Below are positions 1 through 56,689 of a DNA stretch of 64,000 nt, one piece after another. The position numbers and the translations under genes were made by a program. Location: positions 90,300,454 to 90,364,453 of the forward strand of contig CM067442.1 of the NCBI GenBank assembly GCA_034508935.3, written 5' to 3'. Every line of letters begins with the position of its first letter. The first letter of the stretch is position 1. The notes beneath the pieces were generated by a model. That model saw nothing but the letters and a program-made list of their open reading frames with translations, did no database searches and was not told where the DNA came from. Source of the DNA: Berghia stephanieae (taxonomy: Eukaryota > Mollusca > Gastropoda > Nudibranchia > Aeolidiidae).

Positions 1-747
1 TCAATCCCTCTCGCTATTTCCTACCCTATGAAAATCGGCTTACTGTTTTTCTTTCATTTCCCCTGAGGACTGTCAATTCACACTTTATAGCCCAGACCAA
101 CACTATAACATTCTCGTCGAAATTCTCTTGCTACATTGTCTATTTACATTGGACGTTTTGGGACAGATCGAGCTTACGAAGTAATTCAAAATAATACATT
201 CATTATATTAATATGTATATTGAGGAAGGGTTCCCTATTGCTAATGCTCCGATGTTTATTCAAACAGCAACATTAATTACTACTATTGCGAATGGGTACC
301 AAAACCGAATTTTCAAATTTAAAAAGTGCAGTGATTTACTATTGATCTGCGTTAACTTGCAATATCAAAAACGTATTTGTATTCTTTAATTTAAAAGAAA
401 AATAATGAATGTTAAATTTTTAAGGAATTTAGTTGTTTATCGCAAACTTTCTTGATGCCAACTTGAAGCCCAACGATTCAAAGATTTTCTCGTCTCTAAA
501 AACAAAAAAAAAAAAAAAAAAAACTTGTGGGTACAACAGTATGCAGAGAATGTGACCAATGGTTAACAAGATTTGTCATTCACTAAGTCAAAATAACAAT
601 TAACTTAATTTTCATACTATGCGAGAAGAGATAAAAATAAATAAGTCACGCTACCACCTTTACCATCTTCATCAACATCCATTTTAACACATTTCCACCC
701 CCCCCCCCCTTTCCAATTCCTCCATCTGTAACCTTAAACCCCTCCAG
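1..747. other. Intron or intergenic sequence upstream of the Tctex1 exon
   Basis: AT-rich sequence with an A tract near 505 and a C tract near 700 just before the splice acceptor. No other exon could be recognised. Confidence 0.4.
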
Positions 748-948
748 ATCAAACAACGAGCCAAGAAACTGGGACTACCAAGGTACAAATTTGTCTGCCT
801 GGTTTCTATTGGACCCCAAGATAATGCCAGCATCTCACTGACAAGCAGGTGTGTTTGGAACCTCAAGGTGGACACCTACGCCGAATACGTCTTTCAAAAC
901 TCTTCCATATATGCAGTCGGTCTTTTATATGGACTTTATTGTGAATAG
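748..948 (+). CDS. Last coding exon of a Tctex1-type dynein light chain (DYNLT5/TCTEX1D1-like), partial gene
   Basis: Tctex1-family light chains bind dynein intermediate chains in cytoplasmic or axonemal dynein. After a good acceptor (CCCTCCAG) the exon reads 66 codons and a TAG stop. Visible landmarks of the C-terminal Tctex1 fold are RAKKLGLPRYKFVCLVSIG, then SRCVWNLKVDTYAEYVFQNS, then the terminal strand SIYAVGLLYGLYCE. The order RYK..V..IG, SRC.W, DTYA.YVF.N, and a final aromatic plus acidic end matches the family, and the wording is closest to DYNLT5 from memory. Upstream exons are not recognisable in 1-747 and probably lie left of the window. It faces SMC6 tail to tail, with about 9 kb of repeats between. 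The exact paralogue is an inference. Confidence 0.8.
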   Translation: MKQRAKKLGLPRYKFVCLVSIGPQDNASISLTSRCVWNLKVDTYAEYVFQNSSIYAVGLLYGLYCE

Positions 949-1151
949 TGATTAAGTAAGCTAGGTTATACATACATAATTTTCGAGGGTTAAGAAAGCG
1001 AGTCATGGTTGGGGAAATATTTGGAAACAAAGTTTAAAAATATTGTATTTTACCCCCCCCCCCCCCCCTTCTATCTCTCTCTCTCTCTGTGTGTATGTAT
1101 GTACGTCTTTCTATACAAATTGCCTAAATTAAAGCTTTGAAACATTGAACC

Positions 1152-1222
<71 letters not shown>

Positions 1223-2438
1223 AGAGGAGAGAGAGAGAGAGAGAGAATTTTACGTTGTGAAACTTATCTGATTGCCAATACTTATTTACATAACATGTGT
1301 TTACTGAGCTTGATTTTATTCAATAATTATCGTCTATATGATTACAATTTTGTCTTAACCAAATAATAACATCTTATACAAGACCAGTTACAATCCTGGG
1401 GGCACAAAGGCCCCGAATCGCAATCTCTCTATATAAAATTGAAGAAGACACGTCTTAGTCAAGAATGGTGGGAAGTACTTGCCGGTGATTAGAGTTTTTC
1501 CGTAGACTCGCAATTATCTATTGTCTGTCCGACCGTTTAATGCTAGATACGAAAAAGAGAATTTTTGGATCCTTAGGCAGCTTTTTTGTTTTCTTGTTCT
1601 TCTGTAACAGCTGATGGAAGTCTCGATAATATTAACAGATCCAAAATATTTAGTGCGGGCATGTCGTGAACATTATGATATGCCATGTAATGTTTATTTT
1701 CAGACATATTCTAAAAGTCAAGGGAAGAGAAAAAAAATCCCTACTCTAACGGGTAATTAGTTCGATTACAGGATTTGAATGACAATTTACTGAAGCATAA
1801 CAATAAAGGATTATAACACGCCCGTAGTGCGTGGAAAATGTTCTGTATTATTATCTGGTATTCTTTCTTTCGTTATTATATTTTAGTAAAAGACACACGT
1901 AAAAAAAATAATTAATAAATAAATAAACAACGGTGATCTTTCATTATTTTGTTGAGTTCTAAGGTTCACTGACAAAATGCCTTTTACACTTCGGACAGAC
2001 ATATTTTGCTTCATATTAGGCGTTTAGTCACTGTAAGATATAGCTAAATTATATATTATATCAAGTACGCATAATATTATCTGCATTGCCTGTCATTAAG
2101 GCCATGGTTTACAACAATATGCGAAATTACATTGTTCGTTCCCTTGCAAGTGTAATAATTGGATTATATGTCGAATTAAACACGAGTATAGAATTAAAAT
2201 CGTATTGATTTTTTCTTATTGTATTCTTACACTAACAATAAAACAACCATTCAAAGTCATATTTACGTGAACGGTGATTTCCATAATCGATATACAACGT
2301 GGAGGCAACTGAAAATTCTGGGGGGAAAAAAATGGTAGACAACGCGAAGCCGAAGTCAATCACGTTTTCTGAAGAGTCAACCAGACATCAACAGTTACGT
2401 ACCGTAAGATCTAACACCATCAGACCCAGTTACCAAAG

Positions 2439-2440
<2 letters not shown>
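949..2440. other. Intergenic, no gene seen
   Basis: Contains a poly-C tract near 1055, CT and GT runs at 1073-1105 and a TA array at 1159-1220 followed by GA repeats. I see no exon, RNA gene or recognisable transposon in the remainder. Confidence 0.5.
1159..1246. repeat. (TA)n microsatellite followed by (GA)n
   Basis: About 30 TA units followed by a GA-rich stretch. The open frames reading YIYIYI across it are artefacts. Confidence 0.9.

Positions 2441-2505
<65 letters not shown>
2441..2505. repeat. (TA)n microsatellite
   Basis: Nearly pure TA repeat with one TTA interruption in the middle. Confidence 0.9.
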
Positions 2506-2506
<1 letters not shown>

Positions 2507-2539
2507 GTACATATTATATCGGTCCCGTTGCTTATTAGT

Positions 2540-2605
2540 TGAGGAGAGTGCTCTATCAACTGAGCTATCGGTACCCCTGGTGGTGTCCGCCGGGTTCAAC
2601 TTCAA
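2540..2605 (-). repeat. tRNA-like SINE head fragment
   Basis: The minus strand reads GATAGCTCAGTTGATAGAGC, the D-arm/A-box of a tRNA-like promoter. It resembles the head of the copy ending at 5852. No body follows, so this is a fragment. Confidence 0.5.
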
Positions 2606-2834
2606 TTAATTCTGACAGTGAAACGCATTTGACGCTTTGGGTTTCTCCATTAAAAAACATGAGCTTTTATACTTTTATTTTATTATTATATTACATTATG
2701 AAGACGAGGCGCTATTTTTATTTTCGAGTGATTAAAATATAAAATAAGCCTTTTCTCAACTTTTTGTCGCCCACATGTCTTGCCTCCTGTTCAAAATTTT
2801 CTGATCCAAGCGATATTGAGTCACAAAGGACACA

Positions 2835-3000
2835 ATGTACCAAATTAAGAAATTAAGGAGCAGGCACCGTTGGAAGATAAAGAACTGAACACGTGTGTAT
2901 GAAACTGACAGACAAAGCAGGAAAGAAAAATACAAGAACACAACTCCCCAAAAAATCAGTCGACCTCGACTGGGGATCGAACCTCAGCTACACTTGTTCA
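2835..3000 (-). repeat. tRNA-derived SINE fragment
   Basis: The minus strand has a B-box-like GGTTCGATCCCC near 2975. The body (AATTAAGGAGCA ... GTGTGTATGAAACTGACAG) is repeated in diverged form at 11085-11160. Confidence 0.45.
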
Positions 3001-3039
3001 GCTTTTGACACAATTTACCGTACCATGTTTACAGTCGTT

Positions 3040-3047
3040 ATATATAT

Positions 3048-3138
<91 letters not shown>
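3040..3138. repeat. (TA)n microsatellite
   Basis: About 100 bases of TA repeat broken only by AATA steps. Confidence 0.9.
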
Positions 3139-3141
<3 letters not shown>

Positions 3142-3169
3142 TATTTATATTCTCACTTTGACGAAGAAA

Positions 3170-3557
3170 AAAACACATTACATTAGCACAGCTTCTTTGC
3201 AGAAATAAAATTTGTTTAGAGCAGAGTGTGTGACAAATTCCTCAGCTGAAGGTGTTAGTGCTACCCCATTGACGTTCATAGAAAAATGAAAAATGTAGAC
3301 AGTGCGTGTATTTTGAAGATGCAATGGTGAAGTGTATCTCACTGTCGGATCACAATATTGCTGGCCAATCACGCTGACAGATACACAAGGTCGACCTGAA
3401 ATAGAGATTCGAATGTTTTCTCTTTCCATCGTCCTCCTGATCAATTCGTTGACATATTATAAGACTTATGGCCCAGTTATTCCATACACCAGCCAGAAGA
3501 GCGAAAAGTCACACGTTGCCAATGGAACTGATCAAATTATAGATCGGAATTAAAAGC
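3170..3557. other. Unassigned sequence with weak coding look
   Basis: Both strands have open frames of 73-88 codons. I recognise neither product, and no splice sites or flanking exons support them. Nothing can be assigned. Confidence 0.3.
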
Positions 3558-4130
3558 ACCAAAAAAAAAAAAAAAAAAAAGCAAGACAAAGGGGACTGTC
3601 GGCGCTTGCAACACTTGAGGTCATATCAGCCCCAGTTAAAAGGGAGAAATGGGAAAGTAAAAAGTTCTAGAATTACAATTAAAGCACCCAAGTAAAGGGA
3701 AGACAAATAGGGGAATTGGATCAAATAGGAAACAGATGTAGATTCCAAGAGCACACTATCAAAGTACTTAGTTTAAGGTCACCTAAAAGTCTCATCCAGA
3801 TACAAGCACAAATACCTACTAAGATAAGAGGAACACACATTTTTACAAATCATATATAATATGTGTATAAAACATAATACTGTGCATAACAGAGAGATGA
3901 TTTACAAGGTAAAAAATATAATATCCCAAAACTAACTATACATTTGACTGTTTCCCTCTCAGCCAGGGCCAGGACAAAACCAAGTAATCTCATTCCAAGA
4001 CAAAGACAGAAAGCAAGGAAAATAGATATAGGGGGATAGAAGTATCTCCCTCCCCACTATGGGAGGAACCCCAATGTGCCTACTTTGACATGACCTACAA
4101 GTCCCATCCAGGCACAAGCAAAGGATCCCA
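3558..4130 (-). repeat. Family A SINE-like repeat, copy 1
   Basis: The 3' end lies to the left: A tract, then the hairpin block GGCGCTTGCAACACTTGAGG on the plus strand. It continues through the shared blocks AAAAGTTCTAGAATTACAAT, AGATGTAGATTCCAAGAGCA and CATTCCAAGACAAAGACAG to the CCCACTATGGGAGG block. It is followed by a second, truncated internal module reaching about 4415. Confidence 0.75.
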
Positions 4131-4415
4131 CTTTGAAGGACACACTCAAATGTTTACTTATTCAAAACGAATAACTATAAAAATATATAGATAATAGAGA
4201 GATGTTTTACAGGGAAAATATCATATCATATCCCTATCACTTAAGAATACCTGCAGGACCATGAAAAAAAAACCGGGTAAACTCAATCCAGAACAAAGAA
4301 AGAGAGCAACATGGAAAGGGAGAACAGGATAGATGACAAAGCAAGAGACCTCTCCGCCCACCATGGGAGGTCACAAGATCCCACCCAGCGAGGAAAGATT
4401 CACGGGGAAAAAATA
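4131..4415 (-). repeat. Truncated family A module
   Basis: Repeats only the 5' half of family A (TCCCATCCAGGCACAAGCA through CCCACCATGGGAGG and CCCACCCAG) directly next to copy 1, with no hairpin end. Confidence 0.6.
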
Positions 4416-4477
4416 TGTTTCTCACACAGAAATCACTCTCATTCGCCTCCAACAATTCTCTCACAGAGCCAGGTTGT

Positions 4478-5035
4478 TTTGTTTTGTTTGTTTTTAAGGG
4501 TTTTACGGCGCTTGCAACACATCTAGGTCATATCAGCGCCAGTAAAAAGGAAGAAATTGGATAGCAAAAACATTCTAGATGTACAATTAAAAGTTACTTG
4601 TAGAAAAAGTAAGACATAGGGGAAATGGTTCAAATAGGGAACAGATGTAGATTCCAAGAACACACTATCAGTGTACTTAGTTTGAGATCACCAAGTCTCA
4701 CTAAGACACCAGCACAGGAGCCCACTAAGAGGAATACACTCAAATGTTTACAAATCATATCATAAAAAAAAAATAACAGTACATAACAGAGAGATGATTT
4801 ACAAATTTTAAAAAAATATCATCTCCCATAACTATAAATATACATTCGACACCTCCCAGCCAAGGACTCTGACCAGGGTCAGGACAAAACTAAGTAATCA
4901 GTAATCTCATTCCAAGACAAAGACAGAAAGCAATTGGAAAACAGATACAGGGGGATAGAAGGCACAAGTAGGTACCTCCCAGCCCACTATGGGAGGTCGG
5001 GAACCCCACTTAGAGAACCAGGGTCTGGGCAAAAC
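4478..5035 (-). repeat. Family A SINE-like repeat, copy 2
   Basis: Begins on the left with TTTGTTTGTTTTTAAGGG and a perfect hairpin block at 4507-4540 (GGCGC ... GCGCC). It ends on the right near CACTATGGGAGG and CCCCACTTAG. Confidence 0.8.
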
Positions 5036-5139
5036 CAAGTCACCTCACTCCATGACAAGGATATATTATAGAAAGGGAAAACCAACAGATTAGAGAGAAA
5101 ACCCTATCCATAGTCCTCACCAACCACCTGTCTGTAAAC

Positions 5140-5560
5140 AGGAAGTTGATATGTAAAAAGATTCTAGATCTTGACATTTTATTCTGTTACTTTTTAAGCT
5201 TCTTACACAAGAGAAATATAGTTCAAATAGAGTACAGAAGAATATATCAAGAGCAATTTATCTGTGGATCGAGTCTAAATCACCTGTAAGTCCTACTCCG
5301 ATACATGTATGAAATTCTGACCATGCGGATACCTTAAAATGATGAATACTATTTTTAATTTAATAAAATAAAGGAGATGATTTACAAGTAAAAAGATAGC
5401 TCATACAAAAAAAGGAATGATAGAATTGACTGTTTCCCTCTTGGATAAACGCACTAGCCAGATTTAAGGTAAACTCAAGCGAGTACAATCCAAGACAAGG
5501 ACAGACAAGAATGTGGTAAGACGGAAACATATTATTAAGGGGCCTTCCCAATTATTCATC
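5140..5560 (-). repeat. Old, diverged family A copy
   Basis: Keeps recognisable blocks (AAAAAGATTCTAGATC, GGAGATGATTTACAAG, TGACTGTTTCCCTC, CAATCCAAGACAAGGACAG) but with many differences and no clean ends. Confidence 0.55.
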
Positions 5561-5589
5561 AGAGGTGAAAAACACACCAAAACGAGATG

Positions 5590-5852
5590 TACCTTCAGAG
5601 CCATTTGGTCCATGGAGCCAGAGTGTATCCTGGTTTCTAAAGCATGAAATGGACAATAGCAATTGCTTGCTACCCTTCGGATAGGACGCTAGTCTATCGC
5701 AAAGTACTTCCCACCAGATCTAAGAGACCCGGATACCCAATCACTGCTGGATGGACAGAGGGATCAGAAAAAATCTCGACTGCACCTGGGATCGATCTCG
5801 GTTCCTTTGCGTGTAAAACGAGTGCTCTACCAACTGAGCTAACGGGACCTTG
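5590..5852 (-). repeat. tRNA-derived SINE (tRNA-Val-like head), copy 1
   Basis: On the minus strand the right end reads GTTAGCTCAGTTGGTAGAGC, then GTTTTACACGC with a TAC anticodon position, then a B-box-like GATCGATCCC. The body (GAAGTACTTTGCGATAGACT) recurs in diverged form at 15385-15635. Confidence 0.65.
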
Positions 5853-6147
5853 ACCACGAGATGTAGTTTTAATTAAAGAACAAATTAAGACAAGAGAAAA
5901 CTGGTTAAAATATGGTCTAGGGTAGATTCAAGTACAATCTATATATATGTGTCTATTCTAGAGTCCCACCAACATGCGGACATAGGATTTCTGGATAACG
6001 CGACAGACTTAGTCTTGCAAAAAAATATATATACAACAAACTGATGACACCAAGGAGAGGTGGTTTACATTTACATGGAAACAAATATTTCTAACAAATA
6101 TATACATCCTGGGCTTCTGAATGTTTCCCTCACAGCAACAGATATAA
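5853..6147. other. Intergenic, diverged repeat remains
   Basis: AT-rich filler between repeat copies. A few words (GGTGGTTTACA, TGTTTCCCTCACAG) recall family A, but I could not delimit a copy. Confidence 0.35.
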
Positions 6148-6672
6148 TGTTTGTTTGTTTGTTTTGTTTTTAAGGGTTTTAAGGCGCTTGCAACACATTT
6201 AGGTTATATTCGCACCAGTAAAAAAGAAGAAAATGGGATAGTAAAAAGTTCTAGAATTACAATTAAAGCACCCAAGAGAAAGTAAGACAAAGGGGAACTG
6301 GGAACAAATAGGGATCAGATGTAGATTCCAAGAGCATATCACCAATGTACTTAGTTTGAGATCACCTATTAGTCTCATCTAGAAACAAGCACAAAATCCA
6401 ACAAAGAGGAATACACTCAAATGCTTACATTATACATTCAAAATAACAAATATAATAATAAATAACAGAGAGATGATTTACAAGGGAAAAAAATATCATC
6501 TCCTAAAACAATAACTATGCTTTCCCTCCCAGGCAGGACTCCGGCCAGGACAAAACTAAGTAATCTCATTCCAAGACAAAGACAGAAAGCATGTTGGAAA
6601 ACAAACATAAGGGGATAGAAGACAGAGTATGTATCTCCCTGCCCACTATGGGAGGTCAGGAACCCCACCCAG
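6148..6672 (-). repeat. Family A SINE-like repeat, copy 3
   Basis: Full-length: left end (GTTTG)n then TTTTTAAGGGTTTTAAGGCG, right end CCCACTATGGGAGGTCAGGA then CCCCACCCAG. It abuts copy 4 head to tail. Confidence 0.8.
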
Positions 6673-7195
6673 TAATGTTTGTTTTTAAGGGTTTTACGGC
6701 GCTTGCAACAAATATAATCACCAGTAAAATGAAAGAAAATTGTATAGATAAAAAAATTCTAGAATTATAATTAAAGAACACAAGAAAAAGACAAAGGGGA
6801 CTGGTTCAATTAGGGAACATATGCAGTTCCCAAGAGCATACCATAGTTTGAGATCACCTTAAAGTCTTACCCAGACTACCCAGACGCAAGCACAGGTCCC
6901 ACTAAGAGGAATACACTCAAATGTTTACAGATCTTAATACATTCAAAACAACAAAAATAACAGTACATAACAGAGAGATGGTTTACAAGTAAAAAAATAT
7001 CATCTCCCAAAACATACACTATACATTTGACCATTTCACTCTCAGCCAAGGAGCCCGGCAAGGGCCAGGACAAAACCGAGTAATCCCATTTCAAGACAAA
7101 TACAGAGAGCAACTCAGAAAATAGATAGACAGGGATAGAAGGCATAGCAAATGACCTCCTTCCCACCATGGGAGGTTAAAAGACCCGCCCAGGCA
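6673..7195 (-). repeat. Family A SINE-like repeat, copy 4
   Basis: Starts TTTGTTTTTAAGGGTTTTAC immediately after copy 3. Its hairpin block is eroded (loop shortened) but the rest of the unit is full-length, ending CCCACCATGGGAGG and CCCGCCCAG. Confidence 0.8.
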
Positions 7196-8870
7196 ACAGA
7201 TGTAAGGCAAGGGCTGAATTAAACCAAATGGTCTCATTCCAGAATAAGGACAGACCGCCACATCATAACAAATAATAACAGGAGGCAGATCAGATGGGCT
7301 AGAAGACACAATGAGTGGGATCCCCAGCCAACATCAAGGGCGCAAGAGCCATTGGAAGAGGACAAAGAGAAGGAGGAGGAAGAGGAGAGAAAAAAAGGAG
7401 AAAGATATTTCTAAAAGATTAATTACTAACAAACACAGTGACTGAACAAGTTTTTTGTTTGTTTCTTTTTTAATCAACAATTTTATACCAATCTAATAAG
7501 TAACAAGATTATACAACAAACTCTTTAGTTTTTAAGAGAAAAATAATATTAAAACGTGATGCGAAAATAAAAACTGATCGTGAAAATTGTACAAAAATAA
7601 TATTAATATCATCAAGAAAATCAAATGCTTCATTAAAAACGTGCATTTTACTCTCTGACTTAGGAAGAGTTTGCAAAAGGAATCAGCAGCTATTATCCAA
7701 TCCAAAATCCACTTCAATAGAACATGAAGTAGTGAATCAAAATAATCCCGTAAATAAAATGACAAATTGGGAATGGAATCTTTACTATTAGTTTGACCTC
7801 TCTATCAAATATTTCAATTGAGCCTAGCAGTTGTTATGATTAATATTGTATTTCAATATGTAATGTGCTTTATCAAGCAAAAAATCTAATTTTGTATGTC
7901 TGTTTTGATTTTTTCTTTCAATGTCTTTAACAATTTATAGATGAAAAAGTTGGTCATACTTTTGATTTGGAAATTGCAGGAAAAGATATATCTATAATAT
8001 TAAATGTTAATATCTAGAACTGCTCTATTTCTTATCACAGTTACATAACAAAATTAGACGTAAACTTATGAGCAAGACAGTTTCAGCAACAATGATCTAT
8101 GATTTTCAATGATATATGACACGAAGGTGCTGATTTAATAAAATTATTGCTTCTAAGGGATGAACTTTCTTATTGGATTTTTATGATGGCCTCGAAATTC
8201 ACCCACAATTCAATACACCATGAAATTATTGACTGTTTTCTTATATATATATAACCTTAAAAAAATTGAAAGTTTGATCCCTGAACTGTTAAAAAAAACA
8301 ACTCAATTTTAATATTTGATGCCAAAATTAATGAAAATTGCCACCACACACCCCCTCAAAAATACATTGTTGACATTGCTCAACACCCACTGCCCATAAA
8401 TTACATAAGCATTCTTCCAATAACCCGGACAATAATACACAAAAAAGAATATATTTGACATAGAGCCACACCCAAAACAGTTGAAGAGGAATGGAGAAAA
8501 AGCAAACACGAAATTCATTGCCAAATTTACCAAAAACTGAATTGAAAGAAACAAATCATTGCCTGCTGCCCCAAATGACCCAATTAATTTATCTAGTGGC
8601 ATGGTATATGGTAGTGAATATTTGTGGAGGACAATGAAGAAAATAACCCATAACCAATTTTTGTCAACTTTTCATCCCATGACTTAGAAAGCCTCTGCTG
8701 GGTGATAAATTTAAAAATTATTGACCAGATTCTAACCTATCTACTCAAAAATTGCTTTAAAAGCTGTTTTCATCTGTATTGACAAAAGTTGGAAAGTGAA
8801 AAAACTGTAAGTTACGAACATCTCTGATATGTGACCCAAACATTCTCACACTGCGATCTGCTTTAAGTGT
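7196..8870. other. Intergenic, no gene seen
   Basis: First about 130 bases look like a further family A-related module (CATTCCAGAATAAGGACAG). The rest is AT-rich sequence with short spurious open frames and no recognisable gene or element. Confidence 0.45.
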
Positions 8871-8879
8871 TGTCAAAAG

Positions 8880-9062
8880 GATATGCCTACAATCCTTTTT
8901 GAGGTGTATTGGACAAATTCTGAGACAGGACTACTTGGAGATGGACAGCGGAGGTCTCAAACCTAAGACGATTGGCCTCAGCTGAGGGAGAGCCCAAAAA
9001 AAATGGTTCGGAACAAAGATGAATGGAGGACCTTTGTTGCTTTCCTAAATGCTACCTGGTAA
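8880..9062 (+). mobile_element. Probable LINE reverse-transcriptase C-terminal fragment
   Basis: The plus strand can be read, with stops, as ...LRESPKKMVRNKDEWRTFV then AFLNATW. This resembles the end of RTE/Jockey-type polyproteins (A.DR..WR.FV.AL). It is short and decayed, so the assignment is tentative. Confidence 0.4.
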
Positions 9063-9236
9063 AAAGGGGAATATGTAAACAAGTGAGTATTATTAGAGAT
9101 GTAATAATAATAAAAATAAGCATATTTCTATTGCGCCTTTCGTCGAAACCTCAAAAATTAGTTGCAGACTTACACCCAGACTAACTGGTAAATGCCCGAG
9201 TGTAGTTAGAAGGTCTAGGGAAACCAATTATAATCA

Positions 9237-9320
9237 TCATTATTATTATTATTGTTGTTGTATTTATTATCATTATCATCGTTAATATTATTATTATTAT
9301 TACTATCATCATCATTATCA

Positions 9321-9357
<37 letters not shown>

Positions 9358-9512
9358 CATCATCACTATCATCATCATTATTATTATTATTATCATTATT
9401 GTTGCTATTATTATTATTATTATTATTATCATTATTATTATTATTATTAATAATATTATTATTATTATCATCATTGTCATTATTATTATTACCAATATCA
9501 TCATTATTATTG
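9237..9512. repeat. (ATT)n/(ATC)n microsatellite
   Basis: About 275 bases of trinucleotide repeat mixing ATT and ATC units. All frames are open, which explains the poly-Ile, poly-Asn and poly-Leu ORFs. Confidence 0.9.
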
Positions 9513-9972
9513 ATCATGTAAGATATTATTCTCAACAGGAAAATCTGCTTCATTTTAGATTAAAGTTTAATACATGCTATTTTAATCCCGGATTGTAATA
9601 CCAAAGAAGCAGATTTATAACCAACAGTTGAAAAAAACCTGTGATAATAAAAATATACGATCATGAACAGTGCAACCTTAAAATATAACATCTTTGGAAA
9701 TAATAAAAAGTTGGCAATAATGAAAAATGGGAAATCTAAAAATTTCCCTTTTCTTAACTCTATCTAATTTTTAAGTAGGCAGGTCTGATTTCATAAAAAG
9801 AAGAGATTTTTATCTCGTCTTCCATTCTTTGTTATAACCAGGTTTCAATGTATAATATTAACAAGCATATCATGGATAATAAGTACAAATTGCACAATAT
9901 TTGAATAGTGGTTGCATGAATTTCATTGTTCTCTTATTTAACATTTAAAAAGATTTAACAGTGTTTTACAAT

Positions 9973-55245
<45,273 letters not shown>

Positions 55246-55335
55246 TTTGCTATAAAAATTAAAGCTTATCCCTGAAGTATCTTGAACTTAGGTCGAGAAA
55301 ATACAGAACCATGTCCACGAATGAAAAATCTGAAG
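55246..55335 (-). promoter_or_regulatory. SMC6 5' leader / proximal promoter remnant
   Basis: The only unique sequence left between the SMC6 ATG and the hAT insertion. No TATA box or clear initiator seen. The transcription start must lie here, inside the hAT, or beyond it. Confidence 0.35.
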
Positions 55336-55766
55336 CTGAGCACTAGTGTTGGGTTATTTGATCGCTTTTACCCGATCGACGATCGAGCGCCAAGCCACGA
55401 GTCAGTGCTCGATCTCAATGCCGGAAGAGCGAGTTAGTAAAACGATCACTCGATCGTAAAACGATCAGGCGGGTTGTGAGCTTGAGACGAGCTTGAGACG
55501 ATCTTGACACGTGAGACGAGCTTGAGACGATCAGGATCCGAGCGAGCGGAGGGGTAACGAGTGTTTCGAATCATTTCAAATTCAAACGATCACAGTTTGC
55601 CATCCGATACAAATCGCCAACGTTTGCACACGGTAGTCTGTGGTTCTTTCACAGCCTTCACTCCTTGTCAGATGTTAGTGTGTCTGGGTGGCAGTGGCAG
55701 GGAAATTCGTATAGGTGTATCACGCGTGTGTGACAAGACTTCATTAAACCTACTAAAGTTTGACTA

Positions 55767-55767
<1 letters not shown>

Positions 55768-55810
<43 letters not shown>
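55768..55810. repeat. (CA)n microsatellite
   Basis: About 21 CA units, inside the hAT element. Confidence 0.9.
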
Positions 55811-55813
<3 letters not shown>

Positions 55814-55864
55814 GGCTATTTCTATGACACACACGCATCCATCTATCAATGAACACTCCTACAG

Positions 55865-56232
55865 TAGTGTGGCTATGTGGTCTAGTCATGACGTAACTAT
55901 AGTACTCTAGTCGACCATGGGTCTAGTGCATTATAATGGTCTAGTGGTATGACACCCGCTTTGGGATCGGAAAGTCCTGGGTTCGAGCCTCGCGCTCGGT
56001 GCATAGTTGAGTCTTTGGACAAGGCTCTTTACTCACATTCTCTCACCGTACTCAGGTGTAAAATGAGTACCTGGCAGTTAACAGCGTTGTCTTTGTCTGA
56101 AAAATTGTAATATCGCCTAACAGGTGGCATGTCCCGTCCTACATATTAAATGTTGCTGTTGACCAGGGACCCCTTTACAAAGCGCTTTGATCACATTTAA
56201 GTGGATATTGTAAAGCTCAATTTTTAAAGTAA
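55865..56232 (+). repeat. tRNA-SINE family M, complete copy
   Basis: Head GTGGTCTAGTGG (A box), TGGGTTCGAGCCTC (B box) at 55978-55991, unrelated body (ACTCAGGTGTAAAATGAGTA), and tail AAAGCGCTTTGATCAC with GTGGATATTG. A duplicated GTCTAG stretch follows the first GTGGCTATG. Nested in the hAT element. Confidence 0.8.
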
Positions 56233-56294
56233 AACATTAGCTTTGAATATGGAATGTTTCAATTTTAGATGCCTGTGTATTCTTTGTTAGTTCC

Positions 56295-56297
<3 letters not shown>

Positions 56298-56361
<64 letters not shown>
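56298..56361. repeat. (TCA)n microsatellite
   Basis: About 21 TCA units between two SINEs within the hAT. Confidence 0.9.
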
Positions 56362-56362
<1 letters not shown>

Positions 56363-56575
56363 GGGGCAGCGGTACGGTCTTTGGTTGGCACCCGAAAGGT
56401 ACCGAGTTCGATCACCCGCCGCTGAGTGGTCTTGAGCAAGTCACCTTGCCCTAACTAAATTTGCGGCACTGCACTGCGGCTGTCGCTTGGGTTATTCCAG
56501 TCTTCCCTTAGAATAGACCCGAAAGACGAATCTCCCCTATGGGATGAATAAAGGGAATTATGTTTAATTTATTTA
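56362..56575 (+). repeat. tRNA-derived SINE, second family
   Basis: GGTACGGTCTTTGGTTGGCA and a B-box-like GAGTTCGATCACC, then CTTGAGCAAGTCACCTTGCC and an end GATGAATAAAGGGAATTA. Nested in the hAT. Confidence 0.55.
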
Positions 56576-56689
56576 TCATCACCATCATATCAGCGGGATC
56601 ATCATCACCACCACCACCACCACCACCACCCTAATAATAATGGATAAAATAAATATCAACACATTTCAATGTAATAATCAATCTAAAAT

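Noticed and set aside
684-875. 63-codon minus-strand frame at the left edge
   Set aside because: It is the shadow of the plus-strand Tctex1 exon and includes a translated poly-C tract.
3178-3553. Host exon of unknown gene
   Set aside because: Both strands have open frames, but I recognise no domain and see no convincing splice-site pair; listed only as unassigned.
6438-7169. Open frames of 70-100 codons recurring in several family A copies (also near 21359, 22975, 26842)
   Set aside because: They resemble each other only because the repeats do. Frames are not kept across copies, start positions differ, and there is no recognisable domain.
55978-55991. Genuine tRNA gene
   Set aside because: A and B boxes are present, but the acceptor stem does not pair and the sequence runs on into a SINE body and LINE-like tail. 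The same applies to the heads at 5800-5852, 24540-24602 and 63919-64000.
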